Shown piece by piece: positions 25,419-35,420 of a stretch of 44,731 bases of DNA; within the stretch, counting starts at the first letter, position 1; each line of letters begins with the position of its first letter. The DNA comes from a bacterium. GTDB lineage: Bacteria; Pseudomonadota; Gammaproteobacteria; Nevskiales; OUC007. Position numbers and translations under genes: made by a program. The stretch covers positions 1 to 44,731 of the forward strand of contig JAAFAL010000009.1 in NCBI GenBank assembly GCA_018222345.1. Reading direction: 5' to 3'. A model generated the notes under the pieces. The model saw only the letters and a list, made by a program, of their open reading frames with translations. It did not search any database and was not told the origin of the DNA.

Positions 25419-28066
25419 CTAGAACGCCCTTGCTGATTGCCGTCGCCTGCTCCGGCGCCGGCGCGCTGATGTTCGAAACCCTGTGGCTGCGTAGCGCCGC
25501 GTGGCTGGTGGGCAGCAGCGCCGTGGCCGCAGCAACCGTGCTGGCGGCGATGATGGCCGGCCTGGCCTTGGGCGGCTGGCTGGCCGCGCGTACCGCCCAT
25601 GCAGCCCGCAACCCGGCGCGGCGTTACGCAGCAGTAGAACTGTTAGCCGCCGCGGGCGGGCTCACCGTCGTGCTTGGCCTGCCCGCACTGGTACCGCTGG
25701 CGGCACCAAACTTGGCAACGCTCGGCCAACACCCCGCCGTTTTGACACTACAGCGGCTGCTACTGACTTTCGGACTACTGGCACTGCCCGCAGCGGCCAT
25801 GGGTTACACCCTGCCGCTGATTACCCGCGCCTGGGCTGAAGACCCCAGCTTGGGACGCGTACTCGGGCGCCTGTATGCGCTCAACACGGCCGGCGCTGTG
25901 GCGGGCACTTTGGCAACCGCTTTTTGGCTGGTGCCCACGCTCGGCGTGCGCGGCACCGCCTTTGTGGCAGCCGGCCTGATGGTGTTTGCCGCCGCATGTG
26001 CGTTGAGTGCGCAGCCACCAAACGCGCAGGCCGCAACTCGCCCATCTCAGGCTGTTTCGGTCGTTTGGTTGTTGCTGGCTGCCGTGGCTGGCGGCCTGGC
26101 GCTGACCGCAGAAGTGCTATGGCTACGCACGCTGGCTTTGCAAATCGCAGGTACGGCCGAGGCCTTTGCCGCCGTTCTGGCGTGGGCTTTAGCCGGCCTA
26201 GCCTTGGGCGGAATCGTGGGGATGCGCTTGGCACCGCGTGCCAACAGCGCCCTGCCCTGGCTGGCACTGGCCGGTGGCGCAAGCCTGATCGTTGGTGTCG
26301 CCGTGGCGCGGGCCGGCTGGTTGTTGCCCGGCGATGGATGGCGGCTGTTCGCCATTGGCGGCGTCGGCGTGGCGCCCATGTTTGTGTGCTCAGGCGCATT
26401 GTTTACCTTGCTGGCACAGTGCGCCGGCCGTGGCCAACAACATGCGGCAGCGGCCGGCGCCGTGAGCATGGCCAATTTGCTGGGTAGCGCGGCTGGCGCC
26501 TGGTTGTGCGGCCTGTGGTTGTTGCCCACCGTGGGTTTGAGCAACGCCTGGATGGTGGTTGTCGTCGGCTATTGTGGGCTGGCTGCGGCGCTGACCCTGC
26601 GTTTTCGTGCTGGCACCTTTGCCTGGGCTGGCAGCGCGATGCTTGTGCTTGCCAGCGGCGTGATGGTGCCCACAATCCAGTCGCAGCTCGCTGCGGCTCG
26701 CGCCCCGTGGATGGAAATTGACGACGCCCAACTGGCTGCCGTGCGCCATGGCCGCGTGGAAACCGCGCAATTGCTGCGTCAGGATCTGGCCGGCCAGCCG
26801 GTGGCTTGGCGGTTGCTGACCAACCGCTATTCCATGAGCAGTACGGCTGCCGATTCGCGGCGCTACATGGCCGCGTTTGCGTGGTGGCCCTTGGCCCTGG
26901 CCGAGCAACCGCGCGATGCGCTGCTGATCAGCTATGGGCTCGGCACTACAGCCGCTGCCTTGCTCAGCAGCAATCAAATCGAGCGACTGGATATTGTCGA
27001 TATTTCGCCGCAAACCTTGGCGTTGTCGCGGCCGGTGCGCGCCAGCGAAACCTTGGGCGACCCGCTAGCTGACCCGCGCAGCCGCGCCTATATCGAAGAC
27101 GGGCGCTTCTGGCTCAGCAGCCAACCGCGACAATACGACATCATCACCGGCGAGCCGCCACCGCCGCGGCTGGCCGGCATCGTCAACCTCTATACCGCCG
27201 AATACTTTGCGCAAATGCGCCAGCGCCTGCGGCCCGGCGGCGCCGCCAGTTACTGGCTGCCGGTTGATCAACTCACGCCGCAGTCCGCCAAGGCCATTAC
27301 GGCCGGATTTTGCGCAGCGTTTGAACACTGCCTGCTGGCCGCGGGCAGCAACTACAACTGGATCTTGATCGGCTTGACCGCGGCGCCGCATATCGACGAC
27401 AAGCTGGACGCCCTGTGGCAACAACCGCGCAGCCAGTATGCGCTACGCACCAGCGGCTTCGACCAGCCAGGCAACCTACTGGCCAGCCTGATTGCCGACG
27501 ATGCAGCGCTACGCACTTGGGCTGATGCGCCGCCGCTACGCGACAACTTCCCCGGCCGGCTGCAAGCCGGCGGCGCTGGCACGTCGGCGCTGCAGGCCTA
27601 TACCCGGTGGGCACAAGCTTCGGCCGCTAATGCGCGCGATTCGGCTTGGATTCCGCCGATGCGCAAGCGCGCTACCCATCGCGCAGCCGACCTGCAATTG
27701 CTGCTCAACGGCGACCTGCCCGCCCCGCAACCGGAACTAGCCAGCCTGGCGCTAGGACGCGGGCAGATCAGTGCTTACTTGCAGGCCATGGGCAGCAGTT
27801 GGCAGGCACAGCAAATTGTTGCGACCAGCGATTCGGCCGCACCCGACATTGCCTTCCATCGTGGTATTGGCTTGTTGGCCGCAGGCGATGACGAGGCCGC
27901 ACTGGACAACCTATTGATCGCCCTGCGCGATGATGTGCGTGGTGCGCGCGCAGGCGCAGTATTGGCGGCGTGCAGCTTGGGCCGAGGCGAACAGGCGGCG
28001 GCAATTCTGGGGCTGCCTGGGCAGGTGATGGACTGCGGCCAGGAGCGGCACAACCCCTCACCCTAG
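25394..28066 (+). CDS. Membrane-fused spermidine-synthase-like protein
   Basis: An 890-residue protein. Residues 1 to about 440 hold 12 or so membrane segments in two related halves (ETLWLRSAAWLVG..., EVLWLRTLALQIAG...). Next comes a soluble Rossmann domain like spermidine synthase (LLISYGLGTTAAALL, RLDIVDISPQTL). The C-terminal tail contains a TPR-like stretch (GIGLLAAGDDEAALDNLLIA). The catalytic DSTDP motif of true aminopropyltransferases is replaced by GEPPPP, so spermidine synthesis is unlikely. The start is uncertain: TTG at 25394 overlaps tag, and TTG at 25415 sits on its stop codon. The last residues NPSP and the stop lie inside a REP-like repeat. Confidence 0.85.
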   Translation: MLQTNPSLTRTPLLIAVACSGAGALMFETLWLRSAAWLVGSSAVAAATVLAAMMAGLALGGWLAARTAHAARNPARRYAAVELLAAAGGLTVVLGLPALVPLAAPNLATLGQHPAVLTLQRLLLTFGLLALPAAAMGYTLPLITRAWAEDPSLGRVLGRLYALNTAGAVAGTLATAFWLVPTLGVRGTAFVAAGLMVFAAACALSAQPPNAQAATRPSQAVSVVWLLLAAVAGGLALTAEVLWLRTLALQIAGTAEAFAAVLAWALAGLALGGIVGMRLAPRANSALPWLALAGGASLIVGVAVARAGWLLPGDGWRLFAIGGVGVAPMFVCSGALFTLLAQCAGRGQQHAAAAGAVSMANLLGSAAGAWLCGLWLLPTVGLSNAWMVVVVGYCGLAAALTLRFRAGTFAWAGSAMLVLASGVMVPTIQSQLAAARAPWMEIDDAQLAAVRHGRVETAQLLRQDLAGQPVAWRLLTNRYSMSSTAADSRRYMAAFAWWPLALAEQPRDALLISYGLGTTAAALLSSNQIERLDIVDISPQTLALSRPVRASETLGDPLADPRSRAYIEDGRFWLSSQPRQYDIITGEPPPPRLAGIVNLYTAEYFAQMRQRLRPGGAASYWLPVDQLTPQSAKAITAGFCAAFEHCLLAAGSNYNWILIGLTAAPHIDDKLDALWQQPRSQYALRTSGFDQPGNLLASLIADDAALRTWADAPPLRDNFPGRLQAGGAGTSALQAYTRWAQASAANARDSAWIPPMRKRATHRAADLQLLLNGDLPAPQPELASLALGRGQISAYLQAMGSSWQAQQIVATSDSAAPDIAFHRGIGLLAAGDDEAALDNLLIALRDDVRGARAGAVLAACSLGRGEQAAAILGLPGQVMDCGQERHNPSP

Positions 28067-28137
28067 CCCTCTCCCCCAGGGAGAGGGGAACTACTCCTTC
28101 TCCCTGGGGGAGAAGGTGCCCGCAGGGCGGATGAGGG
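28055..28137. repeat. REP-like double-hairpin repeat
   Basis: Two 9-bp stems with 3-base loops lie in tandem: CCCTCTCCC-cca-GGGAGAGGG and CCTTCTCCC-tgg-GGGAGAAGG. They are framed by CCCTCACCC on the left and GGATGAGGG on the right. A related, diverged block lies at 40439-40618. The left end covers the stop codon of the preceding gene. Confidence 0.85.
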
Positions 28138-28150
28138 AAGGCTGGAGTCG

Positions 28151-29026
28151 CTAGACCTCCCCCCGCGTCACGCGATACAACGCCGACACATCTTCATCGC
28201 CAAATCCTGCGTCCATGAGCTTGCCAAAGTCTTGCAGCACGGCATCCGACAAGGCCAGCTTGGCACCAGCCTGTGCGGCCATGGCCTGACAAATGCGCAA
28301 GTCCTTGGCATGCAGCGCCACCTTGAAGCCCAGCGGGTATTCGCCGCGCAGCATGGTTTTGCCGCGGTGATTGATGAACCAGTTGCCGCTGGCGCCTGCG
28401 CCAACGACATCGACGACCTTGTCCATCGGCAAGCCCAGTGATTCGCCAAAGGCCAGCGCTTCATTGACGGCGCGATTGATACCGGCGCCCAAGACCTGAT
28501 TGACTGCCTTGGTGGCTTGCCCGGCGCCGGCCGGGCCCATGTGGTTGATGTTGGCGCCCATGGCTTGCAACGCAGGTTGCGCGGCGGCAAACGCGTCGTC
28601 GCTGCCACCACACATGATGCTCAAGCTGCCGTTTATGGCGCCTTCGGTGCCGCCGGACACGGGCGCGTCCAGCCACAACACATCGTGCTCGGCGCAGCGG
28701 GCGGCCATGGCCTCGGCGGTGCCGCTGGCAACGGTCGAGCAATCGATCAACAAACTGCCGCTGGCCATGTGCGGCAAGACAGCCTCGACCACCGCGCGCA
28801 AATCGTCATCAGCCGACACGCAGACCACCAGCACCGAACTTGTCGCCGCGATGTCGGCCAAGTCGTCACAGACCGTAACGCCGTCATGCGCGGCAGCAAA
28901 TTCTGCTGCGCGGCTGGCAGTGCGGTTCCACACTGCGCCTAGCAGGCCCGCTGCGTGCAAGTTGCTGGCCATGGGCGCGCCCATGGCGCCGAGGCCGATG
29001 AAGCCGGTGTTTGCGGTGTCGGTCAT
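28151..29026 (-). CDS. 3-hydroxyisobutyrate dehydrogenase-like oxidoreductase
   Basis: A 291-residue beta-hydroxyacid dehydrogenase. The NAD(P) motif GFIGLGAMGAPMASNL is at the N-terminus, the substrate motif DAPVSGGTEGA in the middle, and the catalytic Lys in GAGQATKAVNQ. Family members reduce or oxidise 3-hydroxyisobutyrate, tartronate semialdehyde, glyoxylate or succinic semialdehyde; the substrate here cannot be fixed. ATG at 29026 overlaps the speA stop by 4 bases (ATGA), so it is translated with arginine decarboxylase. That context would fit an aldehyde or hydroxyacid step after polyamine breakdown, but this is speculative. Confidence 0.92.
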   Translation of the reverse strand: MTDTANTGFIGLGAMGAPMASNLHAAGLLGAVWNRTASRAAEFAAAHDGVTVCDDLADIAATSSVLVVCVSADDDLRAVVEAVLPHMASGSLLIDCSTVASGTAEAMAARCAEHDVLWLDAPVSGGTEGAINGSLSIMCGGSDDAFAAAQPALQAMGANINHMGPAGAGQATKAVNQVLGAGINRAVNEALAFGESLGLPMDKVVDVVGAGASGNWFINHRGKTMLRGEYPLGFKVALHAKDLRICQAMAAQAGAKLALSDAVLQDFGKLMDAGFGDEDVSALYRVTRGEV

Positions 29027-30900
29027 GCCTGTCCTTTGGTGTGATCAGCACTGGGCTGCAGGTAGGTGTAGCCGGCCAGGGCGGCGGCCAGTTCGTTGCT
29101 GATTGCCGCTTGCTCGGCGCCATCCAGCTGCGTTTGTCCCAGGCGGCTTGTCAGCCTGCCGAGCAGTTGTTCGGGGTCGTGATGGACGATGCGCAGCAAC
29201 TCGTCGGCGGTGTCGCCCTGTTCGATGTCGTGCAGGGTCCAACCGCCCTGCCCATCGGCTTCGACATTGACGGTATCGGTGTCGCCGAACAGATTGTGCA
29301 GGTCGCCCAGGGTTTCCTGATACGCGCCCACCAGGCACACGGCCAAGCGGTATGGCTGACCATCCAAGGCGTGTACCGGCAAGCTGGGCATCACGCCGGC
29401 GCGCTGCACGTAATGGTCGATGCGGCCATCCGAATCGCAGGTGAGGTCGCACACTGTCACTTGCTGCGCAGGCTGCTCATGGAGGCGCTGGATGGGCACG
29501 ATGGGGAACACCTGATCAATGCCCCAGACATCGGGCAACGACTGAAACACCGACAGGTTCAAAAAATATTTGCCGGCCATACGTGCGGCCAATTCGTCGC
29601 GCGCTTCGCGCTCGGCGTTGATTTCGGGGTCGAGCCGGTTCAGCAGCGCAAGCTTGATGGCGCGCGCCAGTTGCTCGGCCTGTGCGCGCTGCGCCAAGGT
29701 CAGGCTGCCGTGCACAAAGGCGGCGTGGGCGTCGTCCAGCCATTGCGCGCAGTCGTGATAGACCTCCAATGGCGCCAGTTGCTCCAATGCCTGCAGGCTA
29801 GCCCACAAATCGTGCAGCAGCGCCGGCGCTTCTTCGGCAGGCGCTTGCGGCGCGGGCGGTGCGGTGGCGTCGGTATCGACAACGTCGGTGATCAGCACGG
29901 CGTGATGCGCGGTCAGCGCGCGGCCCGATTCGCTGATCAGGTCGGGTTGCGGCACGCCGGCCTGCGTACACACTTCGGCCAGGCTACGGACGATATTGCT
30001 GGCATATTCGGCCAGCGAATAATTCATTGAGCAGGCGCCGCGCGAGCGCGTGCCGTCGTAGTCGATGCCCAGGCCGCCGCCGACATCCACGCAATCCAGC
30101 GGCACACCGAGTTGCCGCAACTCGGCATACACCCGCGCGGTTTCCAGCATGCCGCGGTGGATGTCACGCACGTTGGCAATCTGCGAGCCCAAATGCACAT
30201 GCAGCATGTGCAGGCAATCCAGTTGCCCGGCGCTGCGCAGCGTGTCGATAGCTTCCAGCACCTGGCTGGCGGTGAGGCCGAACTTGGATTTCTCGCCGCC
30301 GGTGTTTTGCCAATTGCCGGTGCCAATGCTGGCCAAGCGCAGGCGTAGGCCCAGCTTCGGCGTAACACCGAGGGCCGTTGCCTCGCGCAGGATCAGCGGC
30401 AGTTCGGAGAGTTTTTCGATCACCAGCGTGACCGCACTACCCAACTGCTGGCCGCGCAGGGCCAAGCGCACGTACTCAGCGTCCTTGTAGCCGTTGCACA
30501 CAATCACACGGCCCGGCTCGCTGAGCGCCAGCACCGCCAGCAACTCGGGCTTGCTGCCGGCCTCCAGGCCAACACGCTCGCCACCGTGGGCCGCAATTTC
30601 CTCGACCACGCTGCGCTGCTGGTTGACCTTGATGGGATACACCGCGGTGTAGGCGCCGGCGTAGTCATGTTGCTTGCAGGCGACATCGAACGCCGCGCAC
30701 AGCGCATCGACGCGGTGGCGCAAAATGCCCGGGAAGCGCAGCAATGCCGGTAAGCGCACACCGGCCTCTGGCAATGCGTCGGCCAAGGCGTGCACATTGA
30801 CGCCATCGACGAGCAGGTCGCCGGCTGCGCTCACGTCGAAGTAATCCGCGCCCCAGGCGGGCAAGTTGTACAGGGCTCGGCTATCGCTGGCAGACCACAT
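29023..30900 (-). CDS. speA: Biosynthetic arginine decarboxylase
   Basis: A 625-residue PLP enzyme that converts arginine to agmatine for putrescine and spermidine synthesis. The PLP lysine lies in AVYPIKVNQQRSVVEE. HLHVHLGSQIANVRDI, VGGGLGIDYDGT and the late WGIDQVFPIVPIQRL segment are SpeA landmarks. Family proteins are about 630-660 residues, so it is complete. The start is ATG at 30900, 38 bases from the divergent speE. The linked SpeE gives the aminopropyl step; the agmatine-to-putrescine enzymes are not in the window. Confidence 0.96.
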   Translation of the reverse strand: MWSASDSRALYNLPAWGADYFDVSAAGDLLVDGVNVHALADALPEAGVRLPALLRFPGILRHRVDALCAAFDVACKQHDYAGAYTAVYPIKVNQQRSVVEEIAAHGGERVGLEAGSKPELLAVLALSEPGRVIVCNGYKDAEYVRLALRGQQLGSAVTLVIEKLSELPLILREATALGVTPKLGLRLRLASIGTGNWQNTGGEKSKFGLTASQVLEAIDTLRSAGQLDCLHMLHVHLGSQIANVRDIHRGMLETARVYAELRQLGVPLDCVDVGGGLGIDYDGTRSRGACSMNYSLAEYASNIVRSLAEVCTQAGVPQPDLISESGRALTAHHAVLITDVVDTDATAPPAPQAPAEEAPALLHDLWASLQALEQLAPLEVYHDCAQWLDDAHAAFVHGSLTLAQRAQAEQLARAIKLALLNRLDPEINAEREARDELAARMAGKYFLNLSVFQSLPDVWGIDQVFPIVPIQRLHEQPAQQVTVCDLTCDSDGRIDHYVQRAGVMPSLPVHALDGQPYRLAVCLVGAYQETLGDLHNLFGDTDTVNVEADGQGGWTLHDIEQGDTADELLRIVHHDPEQLLGRLTSRLGQTQLDGAEQAAISNELAAALAGYTYLQPSADHTKGQA

Positions 30901-30938
30901 ACACTGGCGCCTTCAAGTCAATCAAAAAGAGGACACGC

Positions 30939-31808
30939 ATGGTAGCGCGCGACAGCGGCTGGTTTACAGAATTGGATGAACGCGGCGGCACCGGGTTTTC
31001 GCTACGGCTGGGTAGCGGCGGCCATGTGCACAGCGAGCAGACACCGTTTCAACGCATCGACATTTACGACACCGACAGCTTCGGCAAGCTCATGGTCATC
31101 GATGGGTGCACCATGGTGTCCACGCGCGACAACTTTCTCTACCACGAGATGATGAGCCACCCGGTGCTGGCCCATCACCCCGAGCCGAAGACCGTGGTGG
31201 TCATCGGCGGCGGCGACTGCGGCACTTTGCGCGAAGTATTGCGCCACCCAACCGTCGAGCGCGCCGTGCAGGTCGAGATTGACCAACGCGTGACGCGCTT
31301 GGCTGAAGAACATTTCCCGGAGTTGTGCGAAGCCAACAATGACCCACGCGCGGAGTTGCTGTTCGACGATGGCATTGCCTGGATGGCCAACGCGCCTGCC
31401 GGCTCGGTGGATGTGATCATCGTCGATTCCACTGATCCAGTCGGCCCGGCCGAAGGCTTGTTCAACAAAGGCTTCTACCAAAGCTGCCTGCGCGCGCTGG
31501 GCGACGACGGGCTACTGATCCAGCAGTCCGAATCACCACTGACGCATGTGCAATTGATGGCCGACATGCACATCGCCATGCGCGGCGCCGGCTTTGCGAC
31601 GGTGACGCCCATCCTGTTTCCGCAGCCCATTTACCCGAGTGGGTGGTGGAGTGGCAGCATTGCCAGCAAAGCGGCGTTGGGTGGCTTTCGCGCCGACGCC
31701 ACCAACGGCTTTGCGGATGCGCTGCAGTACTACACGCCAGATATGCACCGTGGCGCGCTGGTTGTGCCACCGTACTTACGGCGGCAGTTGGGGCAGGCCG
31801 GGGCTTAG
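30939..31808 (+). CDS. speE: Spermidine synthase (polyamine aminopropyltransferase)
   Basis: A 289-residue enzyme that transfers the aminopropyl group of decarboxylated S-adenosylmethionine to putrescine. Motifs are GGGDCGTLREVLRH (nucleotide binding), VQVEIDQRV, and IIVDSTDPVGPAEGLF with the catalytic Asp. It starts at ATG 30939 behind AAAGAGGA. It diverges from speA, the Xanthomonas-like arrangement. Unlike the membrane protein at 25394-28066, it keeps the full catalytic motif and is the functional spermidine synthase. Its stop overlaps the convergent DUF4124 gene by 4 bases. Confidence 0.96.
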   Translation: MVARDSGWFTELDERGGTGFSLRLGSGGHVHSEQTPFQRIDIYDTDSFGKLMVIDGCTMVSTRDNFLYHEMMSHPVLAHHPEPKTVVVIGGGDCGTLREVLRHPTVERAVQVEIDQRVTRLAEEHFPELCEANNDPRAELLFDDGIAWMANAPAGSVDVIIVDSTDPVGPAEGLFNKGFYQSCLRALGDDGLLIQQSESPLTHVQLMADMHIAMRGAGFATVTPILFPQPIYPSGWWSGSIASKAALGGFRADATNGFADALQYYTPDMHRGALVVPPYLRRQLGQAGA

Positions 31809-32293
31809 AACCCCGACGGCGAAATCGGTACAGCTTCGGCGTCTTCGGGCACGGTTAATTTTGGCGGCACTGCCGTGGCCTCGCGCCACAGGCGCTCAGT
31901 TGCACCGCGGGCACAGTAGCGGTCGCGGTTGCTGCGTAGCTCGGCCAGCACTCGCTGGCGTTGGTTTTCGGGCAGTGCGTATTCGACGCCAGTATCGGTT
32001 TTTTCGATCACTACGCCGGACTGCTCGTATAGCGCCAGGCGCTCTTTGGCATCCGCGCACTGTCGTGCGACCGACTGGCGAAAACTCGGCGCGATCTGCA
32101 GCGGCGCCCGCGGCGGGATGGGGTTGCTCTTGAGCAGTTCGGGGTTGACGCGTTTGGCCGCGGGCACGGGTTTGTCGGAGTAATGCTTGGTGCCGTCGGA
32201 ATCTGTCCACTGATACACGGACTCGGCCTGGACCAAACCGGGGGCACCGCACAGCGCAGCAGCAACAAGCGTGAGGGTGACGCAGCGCATCAT
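31805..32293 (-). CDS. DUF4124 domain protein
   Basis: A 162-residue secreted protein. A signal peptide (LTLVAAALCGAPGLVQA) is followed by the DUF4124 motif YQWTDSDGTKHYSDKPV and a helical region with two cysteines (RQCADAKERL, RYCARG). The function of the family is unknown; it is frequent in gammaproteobacterial envelopes. The start overlaps the stop of the next upstream gene, also DUF4124, by 4 bases, so the two are translationally coupled paralogs. Confidence 0.85.
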   Translation of the reverse strand: MMRCVTLTLVAAALCGAPGLVQAESVYQWTDSDGTKHYSDKPVPAAKRVNPELLKSNPIPPRAPLQIAPSFRQSVARQCADAKERLALYEQSGVVIEKTDTGVEYALPENQRQRVLAELRSNRDRYCARGATERLWREATAVPPKLTVPEDAEAVPISPSGF

Positions 32294-32724
32294 GCCGCAG
32301 GCTCCCCGCAGGCATCGGCCACCTTGGCCTGGCTTTGCTCGATGAGTGCCACGCGTTCGCTGGGCAACAATTCGATGTCAGTGCCGTCCGGCCCTTGGCG
32401 CACCAGAGTTACGGCGCGGCGATAGGTATCGAGTTGTGCACGCGCCGCGCCGCAGCGCGCGGCAACGGCCTCGGCCTCGCGCGCCTCGGCGTCGGCTTGC
32501 TGGCGTTTGGCACTGGCGGCTGCGGTGCCGGGGGCAAACTGCAGCGTTTCGGCGTTGCTGGCCGGGCGCTCGTTCTGATTCGGTTTCTTGTCGCTGTAGT
32601 GCACCTGGCCGTTGTCATCCACCCAGCGGTACAACTCGGCTTGGGCCGGCGCCGCCAACATCAGCAATGCAAGCGCCGCCATGGCTGGCAGGCGTCGTGC
32701 TGTGATGTTGCGGTGTGGTGTCAT
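32290..32724 (-). CDS. DUF4124 domain protein
   Basis: A 144-residue secreted protein with a signal peptide (MAALALLMLAAPAQA), the DUF4124 motif YRWVDDNGQVHYSDKKP and an Ala/Glu-rich helical segment with two cysteines (ARCGAARAQL, VADACGEP). It shares general layout with the downstream paralog at 31805-32293, including the paired cysteines, which suggests a tandem duplication. It lies 78 bases downstream of glnK2 on the same strand, but the spacer allows for a separate promoter. Confidence 0.85.
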   Translation of the reverse strand: MTPHRNITARRLPAMAALALLMLAAPAQAELYRWVDDNGQVHYSDKKPNQNERPASNAETLQFAPGTAAASAKRQQADAEAREAEAVAARCGAARAQLDTYRRAVTLVRQGPDGTDIELLPSERVALIEQSQAKVADACGEPAA

Positions 32725-32802
32725 CCAAACGTCCTCACCCGAAAGCTAAACCGGCGACGCAGCGAATGCGAGCACCGCCCGCCCTGTGGCTGGCGCCGGG
32801 CG

Positions 32803-33162
<360 letters not shown>

Positions 33163-33201
33163 TTATGAATCTAGGGCTTTGAGTATAAACAGGGCCAAAA
33201 G

Positions 33202-33229
33202 AAAAAGGGCGAGCCAACTGGCCCGCCCT
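33202..33229 (-). terminator. Rho-independent terminator after amtB
   Basis: A 10-base arm pair, AGGGCGAGCC and GGCCCGCCCT, with one mismatch and an AACT loop. On the minus strand it is followed by a T-rich run. It is placed between the amtB stop and the second P-II gene, so it should reduce read-through into that gene. Confidence 0.8.
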
Positions 33230-33297
33230 CTTCGTTTTTTGCTTTTCTTGACCGAAGCGCTGCCCACCATTGGCGGTGGGCAGCCGGTTCGACTGGC

Positions 33298-34572
33298 TTA
33301 TTTGCCGGTCGAGACGAACTCCGGATAGGCTTCCATGCCGCATTCCGAGAGATCGACGCCATCGGCCTCTTCCTCTTCGGTAACGCGGATGCCCATCACC
33401 GTCTTGATCACGAACCAGACAATAAAGCTGGTGATGAAGACCCAGAAGAAGATGGTTGCAGCGCCGACCAACTGGCCGACCACGCTAGCGCCGCCGGTCA
33501 CACAGACCGCCATGACACCGAAGAAGCCGACCACACCGTGCACCGAGATGGCGCCAACCGGGTCGTCGATCTTCAGCTTGTCGAGGCCGATGATGGAGAA
33601 CACCACGATCACGCCACCGATGGCACCAACAATGGTGGCCAGCAGCGGTGACGGTGAAGCTGGGTCAGCGGTAATCGCAACCAGGCCTGCCAGCGCGCCG
33701 TTGAGCGCCATGGTCAGGTCGGCCTTGCCGAACAGGATCTTCGCCATCAGCAGTGCAGCGATGAGGCCACCGGCCGCAGCAGCATTGGTGTTCAGGAACA
33801 CGTTGGCCACTTCGTTGGCAACGGCAATGCCGCCCAGCTTGAGCGTGGAACCACCGTTGAAGCCAAACCAGCCCATCCACAGGATGAAGGTACCCAACGT
33901 TGCCAGTGGCATGTTCGCACCCGGGATGGCGCGGGCCTTGCCGTCGGCGGTGTACTTGCCTTTACGTGGGCCAAGCAACAACACGCCAGCCAAAGCCGCA
34001 GCGGCACCAGCCATATGCACAATGCCGGAACCGGCGTAGTCGGCGTAGTCGAGTTCGTACAGGCCAAACACGGCGTCGCCGTTCCAGGTCCAAGAGCCTT
34101 CCATCGGGTAGATGAAGCCCGTCATGACAACGGCAAAGGCCAGGAACGCGAACAGCTTCATCCGCTCAGCCACGGCACCCGAGACGATGGACATGGCCGT
34201 GGCCACGAACACAACCTGGAAGAAAAAGTCCGACGCGCCGGAGTACACCGCATCGCCGTCAAAAGTGGCTTCGGCCGATTCAGCCAGCACGGCAGCCACG
34301 GCACCGTCTGCGCCCATTTCGGCCACAGTGGTAATGCCGGACAAGAAGATGCCGCCGTCGTACATCAGTTGATAACCGATGATTAGATACATGGTGCAAG
34401 AGATCGCGTACAGCGCGACGTTCTTGGTCAGGATCTCGGTGGTGTTCTTGGCACGCACCAGGCCGGCCTCGAGCATCGAGAAGCCAGCAGCCATCCACAT
34501 CACCAGCGCGCCACAGATCAAGAAGTAGAACGTGTCGATGGCGTACTGGAGCTCAAAAATTTGATTTTCCAT
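33298..34572 (-). CDS. amtB: Ammonium transporter AmtB
   Basis: A 424-residue inner-membrane ammonium channel with about 11 membrane segments. Visible landmarks are FSMLEAGLVRAKNT, the first pore His in GSGIVHMAGAAAAL and the second in ISVHGVVGFFG. The N-terminus has no clear cleavable signal, unlike E. coli AmtB, although a helix starts near FYFLICG. AGGAAACC lies upstream of ATG at 34572, 40 bases after the P-II stop. The glnK-amtB pair is a classical NtrC regulon unit, and the sigma-54 promoter at 35024-35038 fits this. Confidence 0.96.
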   Translation of the reverse strand: MENQIFELQYAIDTFYFLICGALVMWMAAGFSMLEAGLVRAKNTTEILTKNVALYAISCTMYLIIGYQLMYDGGIFLSGITTVAEMGADGAVAAVLAESAEATFDGDAVYSGASDFFFQVVFVATAMSIVSGAVAERMKLFAFLAFAVVMTGFIYPMEGSWTWNGDAVFGLYELDYADYAGSGIVHMAGAAAALAGVLLLGPRKGKYTADGKARAIPGANMPLATLGTFILWMGWFGFNGGSTLKLGGIAVANEVANVFLNTNAAAAGGLIAALLMAKILFGKADLTMALNGALAGLVAITADPASPSPLLATIVGAIGGVIVVFSIIGLDKLKIDDPVGAISVHGVVGFFGVMAVCVTGGASVVGQLVGAATIFFWVFITSFIVWFVIKTVMGIRVTEEEEADGVDLSECGMEAYPEFVSTGK

Positions 34573-34612
34573 TACGGTTTCCTATGAATTGAGGGAATCT
34601 GAACGAGGCGGC

Positions 34613-35089
<477 letters not shown>

Positions 35090-35147
35090 TCAACTTTCCT
35101 GGTTCCGCCAATGCGCTACACTGTCTAAAAACACAGCCCCGCCACCC

Positions 35148-35408
35148 ATGCCTGACAACGCCCCACCCTCGCTCGACCAAATCGCCCAACGCTTGGGCCA
35201 AGTGCTGCCACCTGGCCTGCAAGCGGTGCGCAAGGAACTCGAAGACAACTTTCGCGCCGTGCTGGCCAGCCAATTGGACAAGGCCGGCATGGTCAGTCGG
35301 GATCAGTTCGAGGCGCAAAAAGCATTGCTGGCGGCCTCGGCCGAGCGGCTTGCCGAGCTTGAAGCGCGCATTCAGGCGCTGGAAAGCGCTCAGCGCAAAG
35401 CCGGCTAA
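35148..35408 (+). CDS. ubiK: Ubiquinone biosynthesis accessory factor UbiK
   Basis: An 86-residue protein of the BMFP/YqiC family. The N-terminal amphipathic helix (SLDQIAQRLGQVLP), the KELEDNFRAVLASQLDKAGMVSRDQF-type middle and the C-terminal coiled coil (LAELEARIQALE) are typical. UbiK forms trimers, binds lipids and aids aerobic ubiquinone synthesis with UbiJ. ATG at 35148 gives the normal length. It is encoded 12 bases before comM and is divergent from glnK. Confidence 0.9.
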   Translation: MPDNAPPSLDQIAQRLGQVLPPGLQAVRKELEDNFRAVLASQLDKAGMVSRDQFEAQKALLAASAERLAELEARIQALESAQRKAG

Positions 35409-35420
35409 AGGTCTCGGCTC

